DNA of 64,000 nucleotides from positions 558,001 to 622,000 of the forward strand of contig JACKPR010000002.1 of assembly GCA_024233395.1 (NCBI GenBank). The letters are read 5' to 3'. The position numbers and the translations under genes are program-made. Origin of the DNA: Chlamydiales bacterium. Lineage in GTDB: Bacteria; Chlamydiota; Chlamydiia; Chlamydiales; Simkaniaceae. This document shows positions 8,861-16,061 of the stretch, piece by piece (within the stretch, counting starts at the first letter, position 1; each line of letters opens with the position of its first letter). Below the pieces are notes generated by a model. It saw nothing but the letters and a program-made list of their open reading frames with translations, was not told the DNA's origin and did not search any database.

Positions 8861-9544
8861 TCAGCCTAAAAATTCCTTTAACTTACTATTCAAGGGGAGA
8901 GGGAAGGAATAGCATTCAGCAACCCTTCCCTCTTCGAGAAAGTAGGCTTGGTCCAAGACTTTTTTGGCAAACTCCATATCTTGAGTAGAGATGATCCAAC
9001 CCACCCCGCTTTGTTTCGATTCACGAATCAGTTGAATAAGTATTTGAGTGTTTTCGGGGTCGAGCGCTGATGAAGGCTCATCTAAGAGAATAAAAGAAGG
9101 GTTAAGAAGCAGAGTCCGAGCAAGAGCCACTCGTTGTTTTTGGCCTCCAGAAAGTTGGTAGGGCATGCGTTTTGAAAGGAACTCTATATCAAACTTTTTG
9201 AGCATGGAAATGACTTGTTCTTTTATTTCTAGATTACTGAAAAGTTTTTGTTTAGATAGTGGTTGAGCACAGTTTTGAAATACAGTCATATGGGGAAATA
9301 AATCATAAGATTGTGACATGAATCCAATCAATTGACATCTTTTTTGGGGAGATAAATTTTTAAGAGATTGCTTTTGATAGTTAATCTCTCCAGAATATTC
9401 TTTTTCAAGCTGGGCAATACATCTGAGAAGAGAGGTTTTTCCTGATCCACTTTTTCCTAAAAGGAGGGTGACTTGTCCAGAAAAGATTGTGATAGAGATG
9501 TTTTGCAGTCTTTTTGGGAAGGTAAGAGATTTAATACTTAACAT
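8861..9544 (-). CDS. Polar amino acid ABC transporter, ATP-binding protein
   Basis: A 227-residue ABC ATPase energising an amino acid importer. Visible are Walker A LLGKSGSGKTSLL (about 28-40), the Q-loop (FMSQSYDLFPHM), the signature LSGGQKQRVALARTL, Walker B FILLDEPSSALDP and the H-loop region, where the usual His is replaced (IISTQDMEFA has Q after ST rather than H). That substitution is worth checking. It is the third gene of a binding protein-permease-ATPase operon and overlaps the permease gene by 14 bases. Substrate is inferred from the leader peptide to be histidine. Confidence 0.9.
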   Translation of the reverse strand: MLSIKSLTFPKRLQNISITIFSGQVTLLLGKSGSGKTSLLRCIAQLEKEYSGEINYQKQSLKNLSPQKRCQLIGFMSQSYDLFPHMTVFQNCAQPLSKQKLFSNLEIKEQVISMLKKFDIEFLSKRMPYQLSGGQKQRVALARTLLLNPSFILLDEPSSALDPENTQILIQLIRESKQSGVGWIISTQDMEFAKKVLDQAYFLEEGRVAECYSFPLPLNSKLKEFLG

Positions 9545-10199
9545 AAGAAAACCTTTTTTCTAAACGTTTTGTCCATACATTTAAGATTGCTGAAAGAGAT
9601 CCATAAAGCACAGCAATGGCTAAATAAATTGGAACGGGCTCCATTTCTCTAGAGACAATATTCATTCCAACTCGAGTAAGCTCGAGCATTCCTATTGAAG
9701 AAGCGATCGCTGTGCTTTTCAACAAAGATTCAAACTCATTATTAAGCGAAGGGAGAGCCAAGCGAAGAGATTGTGGGAGTATGATTTCAAATAAGATCTG
9801 CCACTTTGAATACCCTAACACTGAAGCTGTTTCCCAATGAGAAGATGGGAGCGTATTGATAGCTCCTCGGATAAATTGAGCAACATATCCAGAAGAACAA
9901 ATTCCAAGAGCTGTAATAGAAGCAGCAAATGGGCAAAGGGAAAATCCAAACAAATCTGGAATAACGAAGTAAATAATTAAGAGCTGAACATAAAAAGGAA
10001 CCGCCCTTGAAATAAATGTCCACCCATTGATCAACTTTGTAATAATGGGGATTTTGAGCCTTTCACATGACAAAATCCCTAGTAAGATGCCCACTATTAT
10101 GCTGAGCACACTTGCAAGAATAAAAAGCTCTAGAGTGACAGTCATTCCTTTGAGAAAAAGGGGGAATGATTTCACAATAAGGGAAAAAGAGTTAGTCAT
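9531..10199 (-). CDS. Polar amino acid ABC transporter, permease
   Basis: An integral membrane permease of the HisMQ/GlnP type with about five hydrophobic segments. The cytoplasmic EAA loop that contacts the ATPase is visible as ETASVLGYSKWQ followed by IILPQSLRLALP (about residues 130-157). The ATG at 10199 gives 222 aa; a GTG at 10202 would add one residue. The start overlaps the end of the binding-protein gene by 8 bases, and the end overlaps the ATPase gene, so the three genes form one operon behind the His leader. Confidence 0.9.
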   Translation of the reverse strand: MTNSFSLIVKSFPLFLKGMTVTLELFILASVLSIIVGILLGILSCERLKIPIITKLINGWTFISRAVPFYVQLLIIYFVIPDLFGFSLCPFAASITALGICSSGYVAQFIRGAINTLPSSHWETASVLGYSKWQILFEIILPQSLRLALPSLNNEFESLLKSTAIASSIGMLELTRVGMNIVSREMEPVPIYLAIAVLYGSLSAILNVWTKRLEKRFSYVKY

Positions 10200-10944
10200 C
10201 ACTTCTTAACCCCCATTTTTTCTCGAGTTGAAAAATAATACCCTCCTCTTTAAGTTCTTCAATAGCTTTTCTCACTTTTCGAGCTAATTCTTGATCACCT
10301 TGATTGATACAAATGCCATTTCCTGAAGACTGCATTTCTTCTGGAAGAGGAAGATAAAGAACCGTTAAATTAGGATACTTGGATTGAAATCGAGGGAGAA
10401 GTGAAGGGTCTATTGCAGAAGCTATCGATTTTCCATATTTTAGATCTAAAATAACACTATCAATATTATCGAAGTATTTAAGAGGAATCTCTGGGCACGT
10501 TTTAAAAATATCTTCTTGGTAAGAACCCGCTTCGACACAAACAGGTTTTTTAAGGGTTGCCAAAGCTGAAAGACTTTTAATAGTCTGGGGAATAGTGTTC
10601 CAAAAGATTAAGGGTACGTCATCTATTTTATCTCCCTGGTAATAGATCATTTCCATACTCTTTTCTCTATCTTTAGTAATGGAAATTCCCCAAATAAGTG
10701 CGTCGACTTTTCTTTGTTTAAGAGCAAGCATAAGGCTAGGCATGCTTCCAAAGTCTTGAATGATAAAAGCGCGATCTAATTTTCTAGAAACTTCCCGAGC
10801 AATATCGATATCAAAGCCTTCATATTCACCCTTCTCATCTAAGCTGACAAAAGGGGCATAACCACTGGTTGTACCAATGATAAAAGGCTTTGAAAATAAG
10901 TTTGTCGATAATAATAATATAAATAATGCAATACGTTTAAACAT
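10192..10944 (-). CDS. Amino acid ABC transporter, substrate-binding protein
   Basis: A 250-residue periplasmic solute-binding protein, family 3. The N-terminal signal peptide (residues 1 to about 18, ending LFSK) precedes the mature fold, which starts with the typical FIIGTTSGYAPF strand and the GEYEGFDIDIAREVS ligand-binding segment. Family members bind polar amino acids such as His, Arg or Gln. GGAG lies five bases before the ATG. The 5' region, about 140 bases, carries a His-rich leader peptide and alternative hairpins, so histidine or a close analogue is the best-supported ligand, by inference from regulation only. In Chlamydia the related ArtJ binds arginine. Confidence 0.88.
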   Translation of the reverse strand: MFKRIALFILLLSTNLFSKPFIIGTTSGYAPFVSLDEKGEYEGFDIDIAREVSRKLDRAFIIQDFGSMPSLMLALKQRKVDALIWGISITKDREKSMEMIYYQGDKIDDVPLIFWNTIPQTIKSLSALATLKKPVCVEAGSYQEDIFKTCPEIPLKYFDNIDSVILDLKYGKSIASAIDPSLLPRFQSKYPNLTVLYLPLPEEMQSSGNGICINQGDQELARKVRKAIEELKEEGIIFQLEKKWGLRSDD

Positions 10945-10982
10945 AAAAACTCCATAAAAATAATTTTTAAAAATGATAAAAC

Positions 10983-11020
10983 GAGAAATCAGCCTAAAAA
11001 CTGATTTTCATTAGAAAATC
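10983..11020 (-). promoter_or_regulatory. Alternative hairpins after His leader (putative attenuator)
   Basis: Reading the minus strand, GATTTTC (11020-11014) can pair perfectly with GAAAATC (11009-11003) across a 4-base loop. The second arm can instead pair with downstream sequence: GAAAATCAG (11009-11001) with CTGATTTCTC (10992-10983), nine pairs with one bulge and an 8-base loop, followed by a T-rich stretch. The two structures share an arm and exclude each other, as in amino acid attenuators. The terminator is AT-rich and weak by eye, so translational control cannot be ruled out. Confidence 0.55.
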
Positions 11021-11083
11021 TTAGATATGATGGTGATGATGACGGCAGGAAGAAGCTAGATAAGAAACAAACATCTTTTCCAT
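11021..11083 (-). CDS. Histidine-rich leader peptide of ABC importer operon
   Basis: A 20-codon open frame upstream of the importer genes. It has a good ribosome-binding site (GGAGG, five bases before the ATG at 11083) and ends ...CRHHHHHI before TAA. Five consecutive His codons (four CAT, one CAC) lie at 11041-11027. Such runs are the hallmark of ribosome-mediated attenuation leaders like that of the enterobacterial his operon. The stop is 76 bases upstream of the binding-protein start, and mutually exclusive hairpins follow directly. This tiny gene is shorter than standard gene finders report. A chance ORF is possible, but the SD, His run and hairpins together make that unlikely. Confidence 0.75.
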   Translation of the reverse strand: MEKMFVSYLASSCRHHHHHI

Positions 11084-11096
11084 AATGACCTCCGTC
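11041..11096 (-). promoter_or_regulatory. Possible pairing of leader SD with codons before His run
   Basis: On the minus strand GACGGAGG (11096-11089), which contains the leader's Shine-Dalgarno, is complementary to CCTGCCGTC (11049-11041) with one bulged base. The second arm is the Ser-Cys-Arg codons immediately before the His run. A translating ribosome would open this pairing, so it could serve as the first arm of the attenuator cascade. This is inference from complementarity only. Confidence 0.35.
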
Positions 11097-11158
11097 GATT
11101 TAAAGATAACTTCATTGTCACATATTCTTATAAATAACACAAGCAGATACCCCCCTAT

Positions 11159-11176
11159 TTGAGAACCCCTTCTCAA
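11159..11176. repeat. 7-bp perfect inverted repeat upstream of His leader
   Basis: TTGAGAA-CCCC-TTCTCAA, a perfect 7-bp inverted repeat with 4-base spacer, lies about 76 bases upstream of the leader ATG. Neither strand shows a T-run after it, so an intrinsic terminator is unlikely. It could be an operator for the importer operon or the end of the Rsm22 transcript. Confidence 0.45.
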
Positions 11177-11253
11177 TCAATAAAATAATTTTTGAATGAA
11201 ACTTCACCTTCTGCAATTTTTAGAAGGAAAAGAAAACGAAAAGATGAGTTAGA

Positions 11254-11275
11254 TTTTTCATTCACGATGTGTATA
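11254..11275. repeat. Solo end of palindromic repeat family 1
   Basis: On the minus strand this reads TATACACATCGTGAATG..., matching the terminus of the family found at 14128-14207 and 21737-21899. It overlaps the 3' end of the Rsm22-type gene and provides its last three sense codons (Tyr-Thr-Ser) and the TGA stop. Confidence 0.6.
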
Positions 11276-12152
11276 AATCTCCCCAATGAAGGTTTTTTCT
11301 CTCTTTTCCGGTAAAGGTTTTTTGTTGGAGTCCACTACCTGTACAGAGATCCACAATTGAATGCCCTTTTCTAATTAAAGGATGACGCAATATTCGGGAC
11401 CCATGTGGGTTGTGAGGCTTCTTTGAAGCAATGAGATAAGAATATTTCTCATCTTCATGGCCAAGGGTTCCTTTTTTTAGAATTCGATGAAGAGAAGTTC
11501 TAGGAAGGCGTGCAGAGAAGTGACACCAGTCAGGAGAAGCCATAGGACAAGTATTATGATGGGGACAGGGAGCATGTAAAGACATTCCTAACTGCAAAAG
11601 TTGAGATCTTATCTCCCGAATTCTTTCAAAACCATCAGGGGTTCCTGGTTCAACAACAACAATATAATTTTCTGTCTGAAAGTAAGCTTTTTGAATCACC
11701 TCTGGAATGTTTTCTTGGGGAATTTCATTGAGGGAATAGGAAAATAAGATGAGCTCAGCCTTTTCCATAAATGTTAAGAAGTTTTGAGTTTTCCAAGTCA
11801 CTTCGAATGGTTCGGACTCTAAAAGCTTTTTTCCAAGCTTTACAAACTCAAGGTCCTTTTCAAGAAGGGTAAGAGAGATAATGGGAAAATCAAAAAGAGC
11901 CCAAATAGAGGTTCCTGGGCCTGCTCCACAATCTAGAATCGTTTTAGGAACAGAAATCTCAGAAAAAACTTTTTTAAGGACTGCACATGTAGCTGGCATG
12001 CGCGTTGCTAAGTATACAATGCGATGAAGGTCTGTATGATGACTTTTCTTACATTGGTAACGGGATGAAAGATCCTGTGCAGCTTTTAGGAGTTCTCTTT
12101 GTCCATATCGAGCACAAAGGGTTGCAATCCTTTCTTCCAAATTAGAATTCAT
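11262..12152 (-). CDS. Rsm22-type small-subunit rRNA methyltransferase-like protein
   Basis: A 296-residue protein of the Rsm22/METTL17 family, known from bacteria and mitochondria and linked to small ribosomal subunit maturation. The SAM-binding glycine motif is ILDCGAGPGTS (about residues 92-102). A cysteine cluster (CPHHNTCPMASPDWC) follows, which in this family is thought to bind metal or an Fe-S cluster, then FSARLPR and LGHEDEKYSYLIASK. The start overlaps the upstream MFS gene by ATGA, placing it third in the ung-MFS operon. Its last residues LYTS and the stop derive from a dispersed repeat end. Confidence 0.85.
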   Translation of the reverse strand: MNSNLEERIATLCARYGQRELLKAAQDLSSRYQCKKSHHTDLHRIVYLATRMPATCAVLKKVFSEISVPKTILDCGAGPGTSIWALFDFPIISLTLLEKDLEFVKLGKKLLESEPFEVTWKTQNFLTFMEKAELILFSYSLNEIPQENIPEVIQKAYFQTENYIVVVEPGTPDGFERIREIRSQLLQLGMSLHAPCPHHNTCPMASPDWCHFSARLPRTSLHRILKKGTLGHEDEKYSYLIASKKPHNPHGSRILRHPLIRKGHSIVDLCTGSGLQQKTFTGKERKNLHWGDLYTS

Positions 12153-13381
12153 TCTACTTTTATCCTAAGAAGAACCGCTGCTGCGACAAGAGAAGAGAGA
12201 CTAGAAAAAACAAAAGGGATTAAAGAGTGTGCATGAAGAAAAAGCCCTCCTAAAACTGAAGAGAGCATCATTGTAATCGAAAGCATCGATTGACTAAGCC
12301 CCAACACCTTTCCTTGAATATGATCTGGTGCAGCATTTGAAATAGCACTTGTACAAATCGGCCAAATAAGCCCAGACAATATTGTACAACTTCCTAATAA
12401 AAGGAGAAAACCTTTGAGAAGATTAGGATAAGGAATAAAAACAACGAGAGCAGAAAAGAGGAGGAAAGAGGTTAGGAGGATCCATTTAGGATTTACAGCA
12501 TGATAAAAAATTCGGTGAAGAACTCCCGTTCCAAAAATCCAACAAACACCTAAAAGGGCGCAAATATCTCCAATTGCTGAGTTAGAAAGATGAAAATTTT
12601 CAACGACAAATGCTGGGACAAAAAGAAAAATGATGTTCCATGAAAAAAGGAAAAAGAAATAGATGATATAAAGAGGTCGAATCGACTCTGTTCTTAGTGC
12701 GGTTTGAATATTATGAATTCCCTTAATCAGGTCAAATGATTTTTTAGAGGGGTTTTTCAAAGTTTCTGCAAAAGCAAAAAGGATAAACAGGACATTAATC
12801 ATCCCTAAGATTGCTCCGATAATCATGGGAAAGGAAGAGTCAAATAAAGGGGAAATCAAAGGATCTGAAAGTTTTCCTCCAATAAAAGGACCTAAAATAA
12901 ATGTCAGTCCTGCAATTGCTGATCCATAGCTATAATATCGAATTTTTTTCTTTTTACTTGGGCTTAAGTCAGAAAGTGAAGAAAGACAAATCGATAAGTT
13001 TCCAGCTCCAACTCCCATAATTAAACGAGCAAAAAAGATCCAAAAGAGTGAGTGATGATGAATTCCAAAAGCACTTAGAGCATATCCAACAAAAGTTAAA
13101 AATGTTGTTAAAAGAAGAGCTCTTTTCCTTCCATGATGATCCGCATATTCTCCTAAAATCGGAGCAAAAATAAATTGCATAAAAGGATAGATCCCTAAAA
13201 AGAATCCAAGAAGGGTTGTTTTATAGATTTGAGAAACATCAGGACCTAAAAGCCCTTTTGAAGGATCTAAAAACAAGGGAGCAAAAATTGGAAAAACAAT
13301 TGTCGCCCCTAAATTATCTACAGCAAAAGTAAAGAAGACTGAAAAGAGAGAACTTTTTTGTTTTACATCTTCTTTATCCAT
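12149..13381 (-). CDS. MFS transporter (DHA1-like), paralogue of 58474-59706
   Basis: A 410-residue, roughly 12-segment major facilitator carrier. The loop 2-3 signature is GEYADHHGRKRALL (about 77-90), and the N-terminus has DNLGATIVFPIFAPL, as in drug-efflux-like DHA1 proteins. It closely parallels, in length and motifs, the carrier at 58474-59706, so the two are paralogues. It overlaps ung (8 bases) upstream and Rsm22 (4 bases) downstream. Substrate cannot be told; the family exports drugs or imports/exports small metabolites. Confidence 0.88.
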   Translation of the reverse strand: MDKEDVKQKSSLFSVFFTFAVDNLGATIVFPIFAPLFLDPSKGLLGPDVSQIYKTTLLGFFLGIYPFMQFIFAPILGEYADHHGRKRALLLTTFLTFVGYALSAFGIHHHSLFWIFFARLIMGVGAGNLSICLSSLSDLSPSKKKKIRYYSYGSAIAGLTFILGPFIGGKLSDPLISPLFDSSFPMIIGAILGMINVLFILFAFAETLKNPSKKSFDLIKGIHNIQTALRTESIRPLYIIYFFFLFSWNIIFLFVPAFVVENFHLSNSAIGDICALLGVCWIFGTGVLHRIFYHAVNPKWILLTSFLLFSALVVFIPYPNLLKGFLLLLGSCTILSGLIWPICTSAISNAAPDHIQGKVLGLSQSMLSITMMLSSVLGGLFLHAHSLIPFVFSSLSSLVAAAVLLRIKVE

Positions 13382-14054
13382 CTAATGACCAATTAATTGG
13401 GGATTTTTCCCATTTTTTTAATAGTTCGTTTGTCTTTGAAAAATGCCGGCATCCAAAAAAGTTTGTGGCAGAATAGGGTGAGGGGTGTGCAGAGGTTAAA
13501 ATTGCATGAGGATGATCCATTGTATTTAAAATATTCTCACATTTTTCTTTCGCAGATTTTCCCCAAAGAATAAAGACAAGAGGATCTTTTCTCTGGCAAA
13601 GCTTTCGAATAACACTATCGGTAAATATTTCCCACCCTTTACCATAATGAGATTTAGGCTCCCCTTTCCGTACAGTAAGTGTGGCATTCAACATCAAAAC
13701 CCCTTGTTTTGACCAATTAAGTAAACATCCATGATTTGCCGGCGGAATTCCTAAGTCCTGTTCCATTTCCTTATAGATGTTTTTTAAAGAAGGTGGAAGA
13801 GGGGTTCCTTTTTGAACACTAAAACAAAGGCCGTGCGCCTGTCCTTCACCATGATATGGATCTTGACCCATCAATACGACCTTGACTTGATCATAAGGAG
13901 TTTGCTTGAAGGCATTAAAAACTTCATTTTCTGGAGGAAAAATTTTTTCGCCTTTCATTCTTTCTGTCTCTAAAAATTTCTTTAGATCAAAGATATAAGG
14001 CTTATTGATCTCTTCTTTCAGAGAATCATGCCAACTTTTTTCTATTAACATCAT
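13374..14054 (-). CDS. ung: Uracil-DNA glycosylase
   Basis: A 226-residue family 1 enzyme removing uracil from DNA in base excision repair. The catalytic water-activating loop GQDPYHGEGQAHGLCFS (about 62-78), the LMLNATLTV uracil-recognition strand and the HPSPYSA leucine-loop region are all present, so it should be active. Two adjacent ATGs (14054, 14051) are possible starts. It is the first gene of a minus-strand operon with an MFS carrier and an Rsm22-like gene, whose functions are not obviously related. Confidence 0.97.
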   Translation of the reverse strand: MMLIEKSWHDSLKEEINKPYIFDLKKFLETERMKGEKIFPPENEVFNAFKQTPYDQVKVVLMGQDPYHGEGQAHGLCFSVQKGTPLPPSLKNIYKEMEQDLGIPPANHGCLLNWSKQGVLMLNATLTVRKGEPKSHYGKGWEIFTDSVIRKLCQRKDPLVFILWGKSAKEKCENILNTMDHPHAILTSAHPSPYSATNFFGCRHFSKTNELLKKWEKSPINWSLDG

Positions 14055-14127
14055 GGAAAAAGGTTACCATGGGAGATTTTTTCTCACAAGATTGACAGAA
14101 AGGTCTCCCCTCTTTACCCTATTGTCC

Positions 14128-14207
14128 TATACACATTGTGATTCAAAAATTTTGAGTTTTACTTCTCTGTAAATAAAAAAAATAATTTTTGAATCACGAA
14201 GTGTATA
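14128..14207. repeat. Palindromic repeat family 1, full copy (80 bp)
   Basis: A miniature element bounded by 24-bp near-perfect terminal inverted repeats: 14128-14151 begins TATACACATTGTGATTC, and 14184-14207 is its reverse complement with two mismatches. The centre is AT-rich and non-coding. It ends two bases before the 5' end of tRNA-Pro. Copies or ends of the same family are at 11254-11275, 21737-21899 and 60466. Confidence 0.75.
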
Positions 14208-14209
14208 AT

Positions 14210-14284
14210 CTGGGTGTAGCGCAGCTTGGCCAGCGCACTTGCATGGGGTGCAAGGGGTCGGAGGTTCGAATCCTCTCACCCAGA
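14210..14284 (+). tRNA. tRNA-Pro (anticodon GGG)
   Basis: A full cloverleaf can be drawn. The acceptor stem CTGGGTG pairs with CACCCAG; the anticodon stem CTTGC/GCAAG encloses loop ATGGGGT with anticodon GGG (reads CCC/CCT); the T arm GGAGG-TTCGAAT-CCTCT is standard, followed by discriminator A. The CCA is not encoded. Sequence resembles bacterial tRNA-Pro (CACTT...AAGGGGTCGGAGG). A run of six Ts shortly after the 3' end may terminate transcription. Confidence 0.93.
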
Positions 14285-14524
14285 ATTTTTTAGGTGTTAA
14301 TGTTGAAAATGTTGTCTATAGCCTGTTGATGAATTGATCAAAACTTGTTCAACTAAAAGCTATCAAATAAAATTGATCAACATGACCATTTTTTTAACAG
14401 TTCATGAACAAGGCTTTTTCTCTATAAAAATTTAGGGTTATTGACAAATCCACAACTGAAGAAGATGAAGAAAAATCCCTATTAATATATTCTCTTCTCT
14501 TTATCTTAAGATAGGTATGATTTC
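14285..14524. other. Non-coding stretch between tRNA-Pro and glmU-like gene
   Basis: AT-rich DNA with several short TTGATCAA and GTTGA/TCAAC-type repeats and a perfect TTGACA at 14441-14446. I find no well-spaced -10 element for that -35, so I do not call a promoter. AGGT at 14513-14516 serves as the ribosome-binding site of the next gene. No small gene is convincing. Confidence 0.4.
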
Positions 14525-15190
14525 GTGCTAACGCCTGAAAGATTTTTTGACTTGAAAGAGTTCACTCACAAGAAAGTTTTTCTTCAGGACGCCCCTATTT
14601 GGGAAAGCTTAAAAAATCTTAAAAGTTATTTAGACAATTTAGATCTAGGAAATATTGAATGCTCCATCCCAAACAGTGTGACATTAGTTAATCCGGAAAG
14701 TATTTCTATTGGAAAGGGCTCAATTATTGAGCCTGGTGCTTACATTGAAGGACCTTGTGTCATTGGTCAAAGTTGTCAAATCAGACATGGAGCTTATCTT
14801 AGGGGGTATGTGTTAACAGGAGACCGATGTGTGATTGGTCATTCGACAGAAGTAAAACATGCCATCTTTTTAAATGATTCAAAGGCCCCACATTTTAATT
14901 ATGTGGGAGATTCTATTTTAGGAAACCAGGTTAATATTGGAGCGGGGGTGATTTGTGCAAACTTCCGACTAGACCAAGGGGAAGTTGTTGTAGAGGTCGA
15001 TGGAGAGATTTATCAAACAGGGATAAATAAGTTTGGAACTGTTTTAGGTGATAACTCTCAACTTGGTTGCAACACCGTCATTAATCCGGGGATTTTATTA
15101 AGAAAAAAAACTTATTCAAGAGCCTGCACATCCATTCAAAAATCCAATCTTAGGAAAATAAATAATGCTAAAACAGCTGATCAAACCTAA
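14525..15190 (+). CDS. Left-handed beta-helix transferase, GlmU acetyltransferase-like
   Basis: A 221-residue protein built mostly of hexapeptide repeats (e.g. ISIGKG, SIIEPGAYIEG, VIGHSTEVKHA, VNIGAGVICANF, TVLGDNSQLGCNTVINPGI), the left-handed beta-helix of acyltransferases. The pattern resembles the C-terminal acetyltransferase half of GlmU, but the N-terminal uridylyltransferase domain is absent. In Chlamydia a short glmU gene is likewise next to ispA (CT629/CT628), supporting a role in UDP-GlcNAc supply for lipid A and peptidoglycan. The start is GTG at 14525 with AGGT eight bases upstream. It overlaps ispA by 26 bases. Confidence 0.8.
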   Translation: MLTPERFFDLKEFTHKKVFLQDAPIWESLKNLKSYLDNLDLGNIECSIPNSVTLVNPESISIGKGSIIEPGAYIEGPCVIGQSCQIRHGAYLRGYVLTGDRCVIGHSTEVKHAIFLNDSKAPHFNYVGDSILGNQVNIGAGVICANFRLDQGEVVVEVDGEIYQTGINKFGTVLGDNSQLGCNTVINPGILLRKKTYSRACTSIQKSNLRKINNAKTADQT

Positions 15191-16061
15191 TACATCTTTG
15201 ATTAAACCACTGAAAGAAGATTTTGAAACTTTTTTAAAACGAAATATTATTCGCTTAGGTGATCAAAACACTCTTCGTGATGCATGTGAATATGCGTTAT
15301 TAAATGGAGGGAAAAGAATTCGTCCCTTAATTGTTATGATGGTTGCTAGAGCTCTTGGCTATGGTTTAGATGTGTTTGAAGCCTGTCTATCTGTTGAATA
15401 TTTTCATACAGCATCTTTAATTGCCGATGATCTTCCTTGTATGGATAATGATGATTATAGAAGGAGTAAACCCGCTTTACATAAACAGTTTGGTGAAACG
15501 ATAGCTCTTCTAGCCAGCTATGCTCTTATTTCTGCTGGCTATGAAAAAATTTTTCAAAGTGTTCAAGTTCTATCGAGACAAAAAGAACCTTTTAGAGAGC
15601 AAGCAAATGAAACATGTGTGATTGCTCTTGATGCTGCAACACGATGTGCTGGAATTTCTGGAGCTACAGGAGGACAATTTAAAGACCTTTACTCTGAAGA
15701 AAGAACGATTGAAGAAGCTTTTGACATCATTTACAAGAAAACGATTACTCTTTTTGAGATTTCGTTTGTTTTTGGTTGGATTTTTGGTGGTGGAGATCTA
15801 GAAGGGGTTGATAAGATCAGAGAAGTCGCTTTCCACTTTGGAATGGCATTTCAAATTGCAGATGATTTAGATGATATTGATCAAGATGAAGAGGAGTCAC
15901 TAAACATTGCTCATTTGGTTGGAGCCAAAGAAGCAAAAGAAATGTTTAACGATGAAATAGAAACCTTTTCGTTAAAAATGAAAAAACTCGGGATATTAAC
16001 TCCCGAGTTTCAGCAAACAATTAATCTGCTTAAAGCCTATACCAAGGCGGGCTCTTCTTGA
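15165..16061 (+). CDS. ispA: Polyprenyl (farnesyl/geranylgeranyl) diphosphate synthase
   Basis: A 298-residue trans-prenyltransferase that condenses IPP with allylic diphosphates. The first aspartate-rich motif is DDLPCMDNDD (about 91-100) and the second is DDLDD (about 233-237); the GGKRIRP diphosphate-binding motif is near residue 48. The insertion of two residues in the first Asp-rich motif fits bacterial FPP/GGPP synthases of the IspA type. It overlaps the glmU-like gene upstream, and its 3' end overlaps the convergent recA gene by 25 bases, an unusual tail-to-tail arrangement. Confidence 0.93.
   Translation: MLKQLIKPNTSLIKPLKEDFETFLKRNIIRLGDQNTLRDACEYALLNGGKRIRPLIVMMVARALGYGLDVFEACLSVEYFHTASLIADDLPCMDNDDYRRSKPALHKQFGETIALLASYALISAGYEKIFQSVQVLSRQKEPFREQANETCVIALDAATRCAGISGATGGQFKDLYSEERTIEEAFDIIYKKTITLFEISFVFGWIFGGGDLEGVDKIREVAFHFGMAFQIADDLDDIDQDEEESLNIAHLVGAKEAKEMFNDEIETFSLKMKKLGILTPEFQQTINLLKAYTKAGSS

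Noticed and set aside
14204..14209. TATAAT as the -10 box of tRNA-Pro
   Set aside because: It touches the tRNA 5' end, so initiation would fall inside the tRNA; it is part of the palindromic repeat arm.
14441..14446. TTGACA as a promoter for the glmU-like gene
   Set aside because: No -10-like hexamer occurs 16-18 bases downstream.
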